Positions 17,958 through 27,331 are shown, counted from the stretch's first letter. The stretch is DNA of 64,000 nucleotides from Acidobacteriota bacterium (GCA_029263395.1 JAJCXO010000200.1:16281-80280); one strand, 5' to 3'. Notes: a model not told the origin generated them from the sequence alone. Program-made: numbers and translations.

Positions 17958-19478
17958 TCAACTTAGACTCCAGACCTCTCCCAACTCACGCGGCGCCACG
18001 ACCGGTGCCGCGATTCTCGGGATTCGACCGAAACTCGGCGGCGGATCGAGCAGGTGAGCGAGTTCGAAGTCCTCAGCCGGCAGCGGTGCTACGTATTGCG
18101 TGACCGACGATCTATCCGTCAGGTTGTCGTCGATTTTGGCAGTGTCGAGAACGATTGTTGCCCCCGAACGATCGATGGCATCGTTCTTTTCCTGGGCTAG
18201 TTCGAGGGCGTTACTCAGGCGCGGTGTGAGGTCCGCAACCGTAGGCCGTAGTGAAGGATCTTTGTTCAGCATACCCATGACCTGTGTGATGACGGCGTCC
18301 GGAAGGTCTGGCCGCAGCTCGGCGAGAGGGCGAGGTGGCGTTGTCAGGTGCATCATCGCCACCGCCATTGCATTGTTTCTTTCGGACTCGAACGGTAGGC
18401 AACCGGCCAGCAGCTGATAGAGCAACACTCCCAGGGAGTAGACGTCGGAGCGTCCGTCGTAGTGGGTGCCGCTCAAGCGTTCTGGAGCCATGTAGGCGGG
18501 GGTTCCGAGGATGCCTTCGTCGAGGGTCAGGTGTTTGCCCATCGTTGCCTCGTCCACCAACTTGGCGATGCCGAAGTCGAGGACTTTCACCACCTCACCA
18601 CGTCGTGACTGGTGGAGGAAGATGTTGGCCGGCTTGATATCGCGATGGATGATACCGAGGGCGTGGGCTTCTGCCAGCGCGGAACCGATCGAGCGTACGA
18701 TGCTTGCGCAGCGGCCGGGAGAGAGGCTGCCGCGACGCTTGAACTCCTGTTCCAGGGAGTGTCCTTCGAGCAGCTCCATGACCAGAAAAGCGACTCCAGA
18801 GCCGGTAAAGCTGAAGTCGAGTACCGACACGACGTTGGGGTGTTGCAGCCGGAAGGCCGACGCGCCTTCCTGGCGAAAACGTGCCAACGTCTCGGAGGAT
18901 TCGTCAACCGGCGCCTGCAGGACCTTGACGGCAACCGACTGTTGGAAATCGAGATGCGTTGCTCGATAGACCGAGCCGAAGTTACCTGCGCCGAGCACTT
19001 CCTCGAGGCGGTATTTGCCTGCCAGCACCGTGTTGGGGCCGATACCGCCGAACGTCACTGTTTCCTCAGCTGTGTTCGCCTTCCTTTTTCGTGAGGCCTC
19101 ACGAGTGCGTAGCAGAGCCTCGATCCGAGCCAGGACAACCGGGAAGTCGAGAGGTTTGGTGACGTAGTCGTTGGCACCGTGGCTCAAGGCCTCCACCATA
19201 TCTTCGCTTTGATTTTTGGCGGTTGCCATGATGATCGGAAGCTCGGCGGTTGAGTAGTTCTTGCGCACAATCTGCAATACGTCAATACCCGAGAGCCCTG
19301 GCATCATGACGTCGAGGATCACCAGATCGACCCCTCCCTGTTGCACTAAATCGAGCCCCTCCGGGCCGTTTTCTGCAATCAATACCGTATAGCCGGCGCG
19401 CTGCAAACGGCGGCTGATCAGATCCCGATTGTCCTGGTTGTCATCGACGACCAGGACCGTATGCGTGGCGAGGTGCAT
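17958..19478 (-). CDS. Receiver-Ser/Thr protein kinase fusion
   Basis: An N-terminal receiver (VVDDNQDNRD, ILDVMMPGLSG, VTKPLD; residues about 7-125) is joined to a eukaryote-like protein kinase (about 150-420) with Gly loop GAGNFGSVYRA, AVKVL lysine, HRDIKPANIF, DFGIAK and YMAPERL. All catalytic residues are present, so it is probably an active kinase whose output is set by phosphotransfer from a histidine kinase, linking the two phosphorylation systems. A C-terminal tail of about 85 residues is not recognisable. There is no membrane helix. It lies 18 bp downstream of an exported-protein gene on the same strand. Its receiver N-terminus closely resembles that of the cyclase facing it (NQDNRDLISRRLQRAGY and NEMNRDLISRRLKRRGF). 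Confidence 0.92.
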   Translation of the reverse strand: MHLATHTVLVVDDNQDNRDLISRRLQRAGYTVLIAENGPEGLDLVQQGGVDLVILDVMMPGLSGIDVLQIVRKNYSTAELPIIMATAKNQSEDMVEALSHGANDYVTKPLDFPVVLARIEALLRTREASRKRKANTAEETVTFGGIGPNTVLAGKYRLEEVLGAGNFGSVYRATHLDFQQSVAVKVLQAPVDESSETLARFRQEGASAFRLQHPNVVSVLDFSFTGSGVAFLVMELLEGHSLEQEFKRRGSLSPGRCASIVRSIGSALAEAHALGIIHRDIKPANIFLHQSRRGEVVKVLDFGIAKLVDEATMGKHLTLDEGILGTPAYMAPERLSGTHYDGRSDVYSLGVLLYQLLAGCLPFESERNNAMAVAMMHLTTPPRPLAELRPDLPDAVITQVMGMLNKDPSLRPTVADLTPRLSNALELAQEKNDAIDRSGATIVLDTAKIDDNLTDRSSVTQYVAPLPAEDFELAHLLDPPPSFGRIPRIAAPVVAPRELGEVWSLS

Positions 19479-19496
19479 CGTCGGGCAGCAGCTTGT

Positions 19497-20288
19497 TCAG
19501 TCGGCCTTGACCGGTTCTGCGGATTCGAAGATCGAGTCCGGCAGTCTGTCGAAGACGCCGATGTCACCGAGCGGTCGTTCGCTGTCGTCACTGATGTTGA
19601 CCCGCTTCGACGACAACATGATGTTGCCATGGCGCTGCCAGTCCAACCACTGCCAGATCGTCGGCTCGCGGTCGTCTTCCCAGCCTTCTAGAGAGTAGGC
19701 CCAACGCTCCATCAAGCCAGTCTCGCGGTTGATGTAGGCCCAATAGGTATCGCCCGGGGTGAGACCAACCTGGTTGAAGGTGAGTTTCAGTTTGTCGAAC
19801 GTGGCACCGTCGATGGCCTCTTCGCCGTCGTAGGCGAGATTGACCCCTGGATCTAACAGCTTATAGGGCATGATCAGCCAGTAGGTATCGTTGATCCAGG
19901 CGCCATACGCCCGCTCCAGCCATTGCGCCTTGTCCTCGCCTTCGACGGTCTCGCCGTTGACCACGACGCTGCCCTGTCGGGTATTGATGTTGTGCAAGAC
20001 GACGTAGCTGTCGCCTTCACGACTTTTGCCTTCTAGCCGATGACGGCCGGTGTAACGATCCCAATGGTGGAGTCGGAAACCAAAAAAATTGAAGCGTAGG
20101 AATCTGGTACCTTGCCAGGCTTCTTCACCGCCCATGGTTTCGAGTACATTGTGAGCCAGTTTGACGGCTTTGGCGTCACGTTCTTCGGCAAAGCTGCTCA
20201 GCGGCAACAGAGCTGCCAGGATGAGCCCGAGCCAGCTTGCACGGACATAGCTGAGAGTTTGAGTTCGACGCATCGTCGTTGAGCGCAT
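19497..20288 (-). CDS. Exported protein of unknown function, LolA/DUF6503-like fold suspected
   Basis: About 260 residues with a signal peptide (LGLILAALLPLSSFAEE). The mature part begins AVKLAHNVLETMGGEEAW and continues with alternating beta-type segments, including TYWAYINRETGLMERWAY and DGATFDKLKLTF. That layout is typical of periplasmic lipoprotein-carrier-like beta proteins, but I cannot assign a precise family. Start at 20288 is chosen for AAGGAG 10 nt upstream; an earlier in-frame ATG at 20345 lacks one. It is followed after 18 bp by the receiver-kinase gene, so probably one transcript. Carrier or sensor roles are speculative. Confidence 0.6.
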   Translation of the reverse strand: MRSTTMRRTQTLSYVRASWLGLILAALLPLSSFAEERDAKAVKLAHNVLETMGGEEAWQGTRFLRFNFFGFRLHHWDRYTGRHRLEGKSREGDSYVVLHNINTRQGSVVVNGETVEGEDKAQWLERAYGAWINDTYWLIMPYKLLDPGVNLAYDGEEAIDGATFDKLKLTFNQVGLTPGDTYWAYINRETGLMERWAYSLEGWEDDREPTIWQWLDWQRHGNIMLSSKRVNISDDSERPLGDIGVFDRLPDSIFESAEPVKAD

Positions 20289-20298
20289 GGACAAAATT

Positions 20299-20304
20299 CT
20301 CCTT
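20299..20304 (-). promoter_or_regulatory. Shine-Dalgarno AAGGAG deciding the 20288 start
   Basis: It lies 10 nt before the ATG at 20288 on the minus strand. Confidence 0.5.
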
Positions 20305-20345
20305 GACGTGGACTCGTTGAGACGTAGGCCCGTAATGATTGCCAC

Positions 20346-20767
20346 AGTCTCGAGATGTGAAGCCCCAGGGCCAGTCTCGAGAGGTACTTAGTCTGGAGAC
20401 AGTACTACAGCTCGAGACAGTACTACAGCTGCAGAAGTACAGTCTCAAGATAGTACTGTAGCCTCAGAACGGTGCTGTAGCCTCGAGGCAGAGATGATGA
20501 TCGGACGTTCTTGTGAATAGTGGGTATCCACTAGTTGTGGGCTAGACCATGTCGGGGCATCGTGACCGGGTGACCTCAGCCCCGAATCGAAAGCTGGGGC
20601 TCGATGACTTGGGTGGTGGCAGTCGGGTTCCGGTTGACACCTTCTCAAGGTTCGCGTAGCTTGATGGGTTCGTTCGAAACCGCTCGGGAGAGATGATCGT
20701 TTAGTTCAACGATGGTTTGAACGTGGGCAACGATTCGACGACGGTACGGCTGCATGATTGAGACGGT
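20346..20767. other. Divergent intergenic region
   Basis: 422 bp separating the exported-protein gene (minus) from the Ser/Thr kinase gene (plus). Apart from the repeat array at 20372-20496 no gene is visible. It must contain both promoters. Confidence 0.5.
20372..20496. repeat. Degenerate 18-19 bp repeat array
   Basis: Variants of CTCGAGACAGTACTACAG begin at about 20372, 20392, 20411, 20429 (short), 20443 and 20462, with a last half-unit to about 20496. The core GTACT-ACAG is partly self-complementary, and later units drift to GTACTGTAG. Spacing is 18-20 bp, not constant enough for CRISPR, and there are no spacers. Confidence 0.65.
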
Positions 20768-23326
20768 TTGCGACATTTGAGCGATCCATTGGCGATACCT
20801 ATTCAGAAGCTCGAGGGCAAGTACGAAATCCTGGAGAAACTCCAGGAAGGTGGCATGGGGGCGATCTACCGGGTACGCCACCGTCTGCTAGGTGAAGAGC
20901 GTGTCGTCAAGGTGATGCGACCCCACTTGCAGCGCGATCCCGAGCTTCAAGACCGCTTCTTGGCTGAGGCGCGGGCGGCGACGCAATTGTTGCACCCCAA
21001 CATTGCGCAGATCTTCGACTGCACTGTCGATGAGGATGGTTTTGCTTACATTGTCATGGAGCTCATTCGCGGCAGATCTCTCGACGAAGTGCTGGCCGAT
21101 GGCCAGCCGGTACGGTTGCCGATTGCCCTCGAGATATCACGCCAGAGCTTGCGGGCTCTCGGCCATATTCACACCCAGAGTGTGGCGCATCGCGATATCT
21201 CGCCGGACAACTTGATGTTGACCCGGGACATCGACGGACGGTTGTTGGTCAAGGTGATCGACCTCGGTGTTGCCAAAGAAATCGATGGTAGTGGCCCCGC
21301 TACCGGCACCGGTATGTTCCTCGGCAAGTTGCGGTATGCCGCCCCGGAGACCTTTGACGAGGGGGCCGGGGTCGATCGTCGGCGATGTGATCTCTATGCT
21401 TTTGGCTTGGTGCTGTACGAGTTGCTGACTGGCCAATTCCCGATCTCCGGCGATACGCCATCATCATTGATCGCTGGTCACCTCTTCAGGCCACCGCTCG
21501 ACTTCGATACCTCCGATCCCAAGGAGCAAGTGCCTGTCCCGGTCCGTCATGCGGTGTTGAAGGCACTAGCCAAGAACCCGGATGATCGCTTTCAAGACGC
21601 TGGCAGTTTCGCTGCAGCTCTGAGCAGGCAAGGGTTAGCGGAGATTTTGCCGCAGGAAGTCGAAGCGTTGTTGCAGTCATCTTCACCAGGAACGATCACC
21701 AGGGTCATGCGTCCGCCGGGAAGCACTCAGAGTCGGTTGAATCGTCAGTTTTTGTCCGGAGTGACGACGCCACCACCGCGTGACGTCCCACCAGCATTCC
21801 CGCCAGCAGATTCCGAGGCCGATCACGCTGCTCCACGAGGCGTGACATCCAGGGCGAACACTGACACCGAAGTTACTCGGATTTTGCCGGCTTCGAGAAG
21901 CCATGGGCGGAGGGACCAGGTCACCAGCTCAGCGTCGGAGTACACCGAGCCACCTTCTGCGACGGTAACGTTGCCAAGGCAACCAACCGCTAAGCCAGTA
22001 GCCGTGCAGCCGATCGAGGAACCATCGACCGACACCGATACCCATGCTACGCAGATGATGTCGACCTTCCAGCTCCAGCTCGCAGTGGCGCGGCAAGCTA
22101 ACCAAAGGCAGGCTTTTCCCGAGGCTGTGGAAGCCTTGGAGAAAGCTTTGGCGCTGGCACCTGACGAGCCGCAGATTCAGCCGATGCTGGAGGAAGCGCG
22201 CCGTGCGGCGCATCGACAGCAAGCGGCTACCGAGCGCGAGTTGGCGATTGCCAAAAGCGCTGAGTCGATAACGGCGCTGTTGGAAACTGGGCAGCTCGAC
22301 GAAGCCGAAATGGAACTACTGGAAGCTGGCGAGAGCCTGGGAACTGACCCACGTTGGCCGATGTTACGTGAGCGATTGGAGACCCGCCGACAGCAGCTCA
22401 GTAGCACGGTCGCAGAGAAGACGGTTGATGAGAGCAGACCTGGGGAAGAGAGCACCGTGCTGTTGCGACCCGGTTCTGGCGCCGCGCCAGCGATAGATCG
22501 GGAGACGGCGATTGCGCAGGCAGTAGAGCGCATCCGTAGCTTGCGGGATGCTGGTCGAGCGGGCGATGCACTCGAGCAACTCCAGCAAGCGGTTCGCGAC
22601 TACGGGAATTTGCCACTGTTGCAGACGCTGCGGCACGAGCTGGGGGAAGCACTGCTGGCAAGAGATGCCGAGGAGGAGGAAACCGCCAGTCAGATGTTCG
22701 ATGCGGTGGACTTGCCGACCGCGGTGGATACCCTGCAGACGCAGGGGGCAGTTCCGCGGGCGGCTGTTGTCGCAGCGCCGCCCGTTCCGGTATCACCGGT
22801 TGTTCCAGACCTGCCGCAACCGTCATCATCGCCTCCCGGGTTGTCGGAAATGACGATGCGCTCGGCCTCGAGCGTCGCATTGCCAGCCACTGAACGGGCA
22901 GGGCCGCCGGTTGCACACTCCAATCGCACGTTGATCGTGGTGGGATGGATCTTGGCCGCGGTTCTTGCCTTGACGGTCGCCTTCCTCTCTCGACAAGGTT
23001 CGATAGCGAACAAAGCACTGGAGGTACAGGACGTCGTGGCCGCAGACCTGAGTCCAGGAGTGTTGGTCATCGATGCCTTGCCTTGGGGTGAGGTTGTGAG
23101 TTTGGAGAACCCTGTGCTCGAGGAAGCGCCTCCCTTGCATCCTTCGCGATTTACTCCGGTCACTCTGCGTGTGCCGCCGGGCGAGTACCGAATCACAGTG
23201 CGTTATCCTCCGACCGGTCAGACGGAAGAGCGGGTCGTCGAAGTGACGAGCGATGCTCAGATAGAGGAACGGATCAGGTTTACAGACTTTGACGGGGATA
23301 ACTATTTTGAGCAGATCGGCTGGTAG
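20768..23326 (+). CDS. Membrane-anchored Ser/Thr kinase with variant catalytic loop
   Basis: Eukaryote-like protein kinase, about 850 residues. Kinase domain about 15-300: Gly loop LQEGGMGAIYRV, VVKVM lysine, catalytic loop HRDISPDN (Ser for the usual Lys), DLG in place of DFG, and APET. A Pro/Ser/Thr-rich linker (about 310-420), two helical TPR-like segments (420-650), a single TM helix (LIVVGWILAAVLALTVAFLS, near 720) and an exported C-terminal beta domain ending in a PEGA-like PPGEYRITVRYPPTG unit follow. The start is uncertain: TTG at 20768 is the first in-frame initiator and no ATG lies near. Together with the next gene it forms a probable pair. Confidence 0.85.
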   Translation: MRHLSDPLAIPIQKLEGKYEILEKLQEGGMGAIYRVRHRLLGEERVVKVMRPHLQRDPELQDRFLAEARAATQLLHPNIAQIFDCTVDEDGFAYIVMELIRGRSLDEVLADGQPVRLPIALEISRQSLRALGHIHTQSVAHRDISPDNLMLTRDIDGRLLVKVIDLGVAKEIDGSGPATGTGMFLGKLRYAAPETFDEGAGVDRRRCDLYAFGLVLYELLTGQFPISGDTPSSLIAGHLFRPPLDFDTSDPKEQVPVPVRHAVLKALAKNPDDRFQDAGSFAAALSRQGLAEILPQEVEALLQSSSPGTITRVMRPPGSTQSRLNRQFLSGVTTPPPRDVPPAFPPADSEADHAAPRGVTSRANTDTEVTRILPASRSHGRRDQVTSSASEYTEPPSATVTLPRQPTAKPVAVQPIEEPSTDTDTHATQMMSTFQLQLAVARQANQRQAFPEAVEALEKALALAPDEPQIQPMLEEARRAAHRQQAATERELAIAKSAESITALLETGQLDEAEMELLEAGESLGTDPRWPMLRERLETRRQQLSSTVAEKTVDESRPGEESTVLLRPGSGAAPAIDRETAIAQAVERIRSLRDAGRAGDALEQLQQAVRDYGNLPLLQTLRHELGEALLARDAEEEETASQMFDAVDLPTAVDTLQTQGAVPRAAVVAAPPVPVSPVVPDLPQPSSSPPGLSEMTMRSASSVALPATERAGPPVAHSNRTLIVVGWILAAVLALTVAFLSRQGSIANKALEVQDVVAADLSPGVLVIDALPWGEVVSLENPVLEEAPPLHPSRFTPVTLRVPPGEYRITVRYPPTGQTEERVVEVTSDAQIEERIRFTDFDGDNYFEQIGW

Positions 23327-23342
23327 CGGACTGCCCTGGGGT

Positions 23343-24398
23343 ATGCGGCAACTGCGATTACGCCGAAGTTGGTGGGTGTGGATGGCATCATTCATCGTCT
23401 GGACGCTGGTGCCGATTGGGAGCCAGGCCCAGGACAATCCAGGCCAGACCGCAGTGCGCGAAGTTGCCCTGGCCGAGGCCGCTTGGCAGCAAGCTCAGCA
23501 ACTTCGCAGGCATCCCGACTTCGCCGAAGCGAATGCGCGGGACGGCAATCTTGACCCATTAGTCGAGCGCGCCCAGCGTCTACTACGGGCTGCCAAGAGT
23601 GGGTTGGAGCAGGCCGAACAGCGGCAGTCGGCGACCGGCTTTACCGATGCTGCGGTGTTGGCGAAACGGGTGACACGACAGTTCGAGTCTTACGAAACCC
23701 GCCTGCGTGAGTTGTGGGACGAGATTGAAACCGAGCGTAATCCACCGCCACCACCGCCACCACCGCCGCCTCCGCCGAAACCCGAGGTGACGGACAACCC
23801 ACCGCCGGTTTTGGAGCCCCAGAACTCGACGCCGGGCGCGGTTGATCCGGCAGGTGCGGCCGAAGTCGCGACCACCGAACAAGATCCGGCGGCACCTCTA
23901 ACCGTAACGCCTTCGCCCTCTGCTGAAGCTGGCGAATCGTCACCATCAACCCAGGGTGGCGAGTCGACGCAGACTACACCCGCTGCCGCTGCTCCGCCTG
24001 CTGGCACAGCGTCGACTGTCGCACCGCCAACACAGGCTGCACCGCGAACCCGGTCTGCATCGCCAACCCAGTCTGCGCCGCAGCGCCGCGCCTCTCGTGG
24101 CCGTCCACCCCTGAAACTTCGGCAGGTGGCAAATGCCTTTTTTACCGGCGATTACGAAGCGACAATCAAGCTGGTGACGGCAGCGGATTTTCTGGACCCT
24201 GCGCCGCGCGCCCATGGGCTTCTGTTTCGGGGTGCCGCACGTTACGCGCTGTTTCTGCTCGGTGGCGAGACCGATTACGCGTTGCGGGGGCTAGCTGCGG
24301 AGGATATCGTCGCGTGCCGACGTGATGATCCGGATTTGGCGCCGAGCGTCGATGCTTTTTCGCCACGTTTCCGCGATTTTTTTGCCGCCGCACGGTAG
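23343..24398 (+). CDS. Secreted proline-rich protein of unknown function
   Basis: About 350 residues. Signal peptide (WVWMASFIVWTLVPIGSQAQ), a helical segment rich in Ala, Glu and Gln (about 35-125), a run of 12 prolines, a Pro/Thr/Ala-rich linker, and a folded C-terminal domain of about 95 residues beginning LRQVANAFFTGDYEATIKLV, which reads like a TPR-type helical pair. The ATG at 23343, 16 bp after the kinase stop, fits better than an overlapping TTG. Possibly the extracytoplasmic partner of the kinase. The stop codon lies in the first unit of an 18-bp tandem repeat. Confidence 0.7.
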   Translation: MRQLRLRRSWWVWMASFIVWTLVPIGSQAQDNPGQTAVREVALAEAAWQQAQQLRRHPDFAEANARDGNLDPLVERAQRLLRAAKSGLEQAEQRQSATGFTDAAVLAKRVTRQFESYETRLRELWDEIETERNPPPPPPPPPPPPKPEVTDNPPPVLEPQNSTPGAVDPAGAAEVATTEQDPAAPLTVTPSPSAEAGESSPSTQGGESTQTTPAAAAPPAGTASTVAPPTQAAPRTRSASPTQSAPQRRASRGRPPLKLRQVANAFFTGDYEATIKLVTAADFLDPAPRAHGLLFRGAARYALFLLGGETDYALRGLAAEDIVACRRDDPDLAPSVDAFSPRFRDFFAAAR

Positions 24399-24452
24399 TT
24401 CGTCTGCGGCCGGTAGTTCGTCTGCGGCCGGTAGCTCTTCTGCGGCCGGTAG
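24393..24452. repeat. 18-bp tandem repeat spanning a gene end
   Basis: CGGTAGTTCGTCTGCGGC at 24393 and 24411, a variant at 24429 and a partial at 24447. The first unit supplies the TAG stop of the proline-rich protein. The array fills the gap to the convergent transglutaminase-like gene. Confidence 0.85.
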
Positions 24453-24470
24453 CTTTCTTGCTGCGCCGGA

Positions 24471-25196
24471 TCAGGCGGTGACATCGCGCTCAAACTGACG
24501 GGCACTGTCGGCGTTGTGGTTCTTCGATCGGGTCGGTCCGATGTTGCCGTAGAGCTCGGCGAAGCACGTCATCATGGCGTCGAAGGGGATATCCAAGAAA
24601 ACACCGCGGTGGCGCAGATACTCCATGTGTCTGCGGCCCTCGAGATCGAACGGATGGTAGATCGAATCGTTCTCGCCGTCGAACTCGAGGGGTTGGATCC
24701 TAGCCCGGACACATAGGCTGGCGTTGAAGGCTGGCGTTGCTTTGACCCATCGACCGCGGAGCCAGAGCTCGACGTAACCGTGGTACGCGAAAACATCGGT
24801 CCCCATCAAACGTTGCAGCTTGGGAGTGGTCAAGTGGTTGCGGACATCGGCGAAACCGAGGCGTGCCGGGATACCCTCTGCTCGGGACGCCGCTGCCAGC
24901 ACCGCCGCCTTGGTGACGCAGAATCCGAATCCAGACTTCAGGGTGTGGCTGGCGGTGAAGGATCGCGGGTCGTGGTCAATCACGAACGGGTTGTACCGCA
25001 GGCCGTCGCGCACCGCCAAATACAGTCGTCGCGCTTTGTCGATGGTGTCCGTTGCGTCCCCTACAGCCTGACGGGCAAAGGCCACGACGTCCGGCGAATC
25101 GCTGTCGACGAACCGGGCGGGTTGTAGACAAACACTTGGATCGTCGTCGCCTGGGGAAACCGTCTCATCGGCGGCCATCGTTTCAGCGTGTTTCAT
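24471..25196 (-). CDS. Transglutaminase-like (papain-fold) protein
   Basis: About 240 residues. The transglutaminase-core pattern is visible: Cys93 in SGFGFCVTKA, His139 in FAYHGYVELWL, then a beta strand RWVKATPAFN, where the third catalytic residue (usually Asp) is not obvious; Asn is a candidate. Such proteins act as proteases, amidases or cross-linkers. No signal peptide is visible, so it is probably cytoplasmic. The frame is open to an ATG at 25280 inside the region upstream of the divergent protease gene; conserved-looking sequence begins near QPARFVDSD, so 25196 is preferred, but no clear Shine-Dalgarno decides it. Confidence 0.78.
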   Translation of the reverse strand: MKHAETMAADETVSPGDDDPSVCLQPARFVDSDSPDVVAFARQAVGDATDTIDKARRLYLAVRDGLRYNPFVIDHDPRSFTASHTLKSGFGFCVTKAAVLAAASRAEGIPARLGFADVRNHLTTPKLQRLMGTDVFAYHGYVELWLRGRWVKATPAFNASLCVRARIQPLEFDGENDSIYHPFDLEGRRHMEYLRHRGVFLDIPFDAMMTCFAELYGNIGPTRSKNHNADSARQFERDVTA

Positions 25197-25354
25197 TTTG
25201 GGTGGGGTTGCCGGTTTGATGGTGTACGTTCGGAGTACTCGTGCGGGGTCGAGGTGTGGTTTCGGGGAGGATGCTAGCATCTAGTGACGTATCGAGACTG
25301 GTGATCCCAGGACGTCACTCACCCACGACTCGAGCCCGGGGAGGAGAGCAGCGG

Positions 25355-27331
25355 ATGTTTACGTTCAACTATGGCGGCCGTGAGGGGACGGTGCATCGCC
25401 TGCACCTCAGCAATCAATATGTTGCTGTCCGGACCCACAGCCATCGTCCGGTCGCGTCCTGTGTCCATTCTCGGAGCGGTCGCCAAGCATTAGATCTTGT
25501 CGAACCAGTGTTTCAGCTGCCGGCGGTCGGTATCGAGGTGTTCAAAGTGCGCACTTCGCGTCGGCGAGCGGCGGTCAGAGACCGAGTCCGGCAGGCGTTG
25601 ACTGAGGAGAGAGAAGTTCGCTTCGCTGGCTGTGTACTCTACGACCGACGTTCCGGCGAGCCGGTGCTCTACACCGAGAATCTATTTGTCAAGTTCCACA
25701 ACCACTATTCATTAACCGCCTGCAAGAAGATCCTGCGCAAGGATGGGTTGCAACTCAAGCGAAAACTCCACTACGCGCACAACGCATTTTTCGTCGCAGC
25801 TCCTAGGGGTTGTGGGACTGAAGTGTTCGCCGCCGCCGAGAGCTTGCTGTACGAGGACGCGGTCGAATGTGTACATCCGGAGTTGGTGCGTGAGGCCCGT
25901 CGTTGGGGAGCTTTCCCGGAGCAGTGGCACCTCGCCAAGACCAAGATCGGCCGACGGGTCATCGACGAACACGCCAATGTGGTTCCGGCGTGGGAGCACA
26001 GCGAAGGCGAAGGCATTGTGATCGCCATCATCGACGACGGGGTCGATATTGATCACGAGGAATTCCAGACTCCCGGCAAGATTGTGGCGCCGCGCAACGT
26101 CTCTCTCAACATCGACAATCCACGCCCCAGCGGTGGAGACCATCACGGTACCGCCTGTGCTGGCGTCGCCTGTGCTGACGGTCTTTATGGCGCCTCCGGT
26201 GTGGCGCCGCGGGCGCGGTTGATGCCGATTCGGTTGGTTTCTGGCCTCGGTTCGCAGGCCGAGGCTGATGCCTTCTGTTGGTCGACCCAACACGGCGCAG
26301 ACGTCATCTCGTGCAGTTGGGGACCACCGGACGGGCGATTCCGCGATCCCGATGATCCGCGGCATCACGCCAAACATCCGCTGCCCGATTCCACCCGGTT
26401 GGCGATCGAGTATGCGATCGAGCATGGTCGGGGTGGCAAAGGCTGTGTGATCGTGTGGGCGGCAGGGAATGGTAATGAGAGCGTCGACAACGACGGTTAC
26501 GCCAGTCTCGACGAGGTCATCGCAGTGGCGGCCAGTAACGACGAGGGTAAGCGCAGTGAGTACAGCGACTTTGGCGATGCTGTCTGGTGCGCTTTCCCTT
26601 CCAACGACTACCGGGAATCAACTCGCACTCCGGGTATCTGGAGTACCGATCGCTCCGGTGCTGAGGGCTACAATCCGGGGCAGGAATCCCTCGGTGGCCT
26701 GTGCGGCAACTATACCAACGCCTTTAGCGGGACCTCGAGCTCCTGTCCCGGCGTAGCCGGTGTTGTGGCCCTGATGTTGGCCCGCAACCCGGACTTGCGT
26801 TGGCATCAGGTCAAGGAGTTGCTCAAGCAGAGCTGTGTGCAAATTGATCCCAACGGTGGTGCCTATGACGACAACGGGCACAGCAAGCTCTACGGCTACG
26901 GTCGAGTCGACACTGCCAGAGCGGTTGAGCTCGCAGCACCGGTGAGTCCATCGTATGAGGCGATGCACAGCGCACGTCAAGATGTTGACTGGCGGGCCGG
27001 CGAGACCGCGAAGCTGAGCGTCGCGGTGGGGGATCACCAGCCGGTGCGCAGCGTCGAGATCGAGGTTGACCTGGAGCATCCAGAAGTTGACGACCTGGTT
27101 GTCTCCCTGGTGCCTCCTGCTGAAATAGATGGTGGCAAAATCCAGCTCCACGGTCGCAAGAGCCGCACCCTGGCTGATCTCGATCGTGTCTTCGATGCAC
27201 TCGATACTCCCGCGCTAACCGCCCTGAAGGGCTGCATCCCGGAGGGGATCTGGACCTTGGAGGTGAGAGACTATGGACGTGGCAAAAACCGCGGATGTCT
27301 GCGTCGTTTTGGGGTGCGGCTAAAATTCTGA
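25355..27331 (+). CDS. Subtilisin-like serine protease with P domain
   Basis: S8 family peptidase resembling the kexin/furin arrangement. Residues 1-215 are a prodomain-like region ending before the catalytic core. The core has Asp in IIDDGVDIDH (near 227), His in HHGTACAGVA (near 264), the oxyanion Asn in WAAGNGNES, and Ser in GTSSSCPGVAG (near 460). The last 125 residues form a proprotein-convertase P domain (VRSVEIEVDLEHPEVDDL to CLRRFGVRLKF). No signal peptide is visible at this start. The ATG at 25355 has GGGGAGGAG upstream and is preferred to an earlier in-frame start at 25241. It is convergent with the pseudouridine synthase gene, 5 bp apart. Confidence 0.9.
   Translation: MFTFNYGGREGTVHRLHLSNQYVAVRTHSHRPVASCVHSRSGRQALDLVEPVFQLPAVGIEVFKVRTSRRRAAVRDRVRQALTEEREVRFAGCVLYDRRSGEPVLYTENLFVKFHNHYSLTACKKILRKDGLQLKRKLHYAHNAFFVAAPRGCGTEVFAAAESLLYEDAVECVHPELVREARRWGAFPEQWHLAKTKIGRRVIDEHANVVPAWEHSEGEGIVIAIIDDGVDIDHEEFQTPGKIVAPRNVSLNIDNPRPSGGDHHGTACAGVACADGLYGASGVAPRARLMPIRLVSGLGSQAEADAFCWSTQHGADVISCSWGPPDGRFRDPDDPRHHAKHPLPDSTRLAIEYAIEHGRGGKGCVIVWAAGNGNESVDNDGYASLDEVIAVAASNDEGKRSEYSDFGDAVWCAFPSNDYRESTRTPGIWSTDRSGAEGYNPGQESLGGLCGNYTNAFSGTSSSCPGVAGVVALMLARNPDLRWHQVKELLKQSCVQIDPNGGAYDDNGHSKLYGYGRVDTARAVELAAPVSPSYEAMHSARQDVDWRAGETAKLSVAVGDHQPVRSVEIEVDLEHPEVDDLVVSLVPPAEIDGGKIQLHGRKSRTLADLDRVFDALDTPALTALKGCIPEGIWTLEVRDYGRGKNRGCLRRFGVRLKF

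Noticed and set aside
20372..20496. CRISPR array
   Set aside because: Units of 14-20 bp directly adjoining each other, without spacers.
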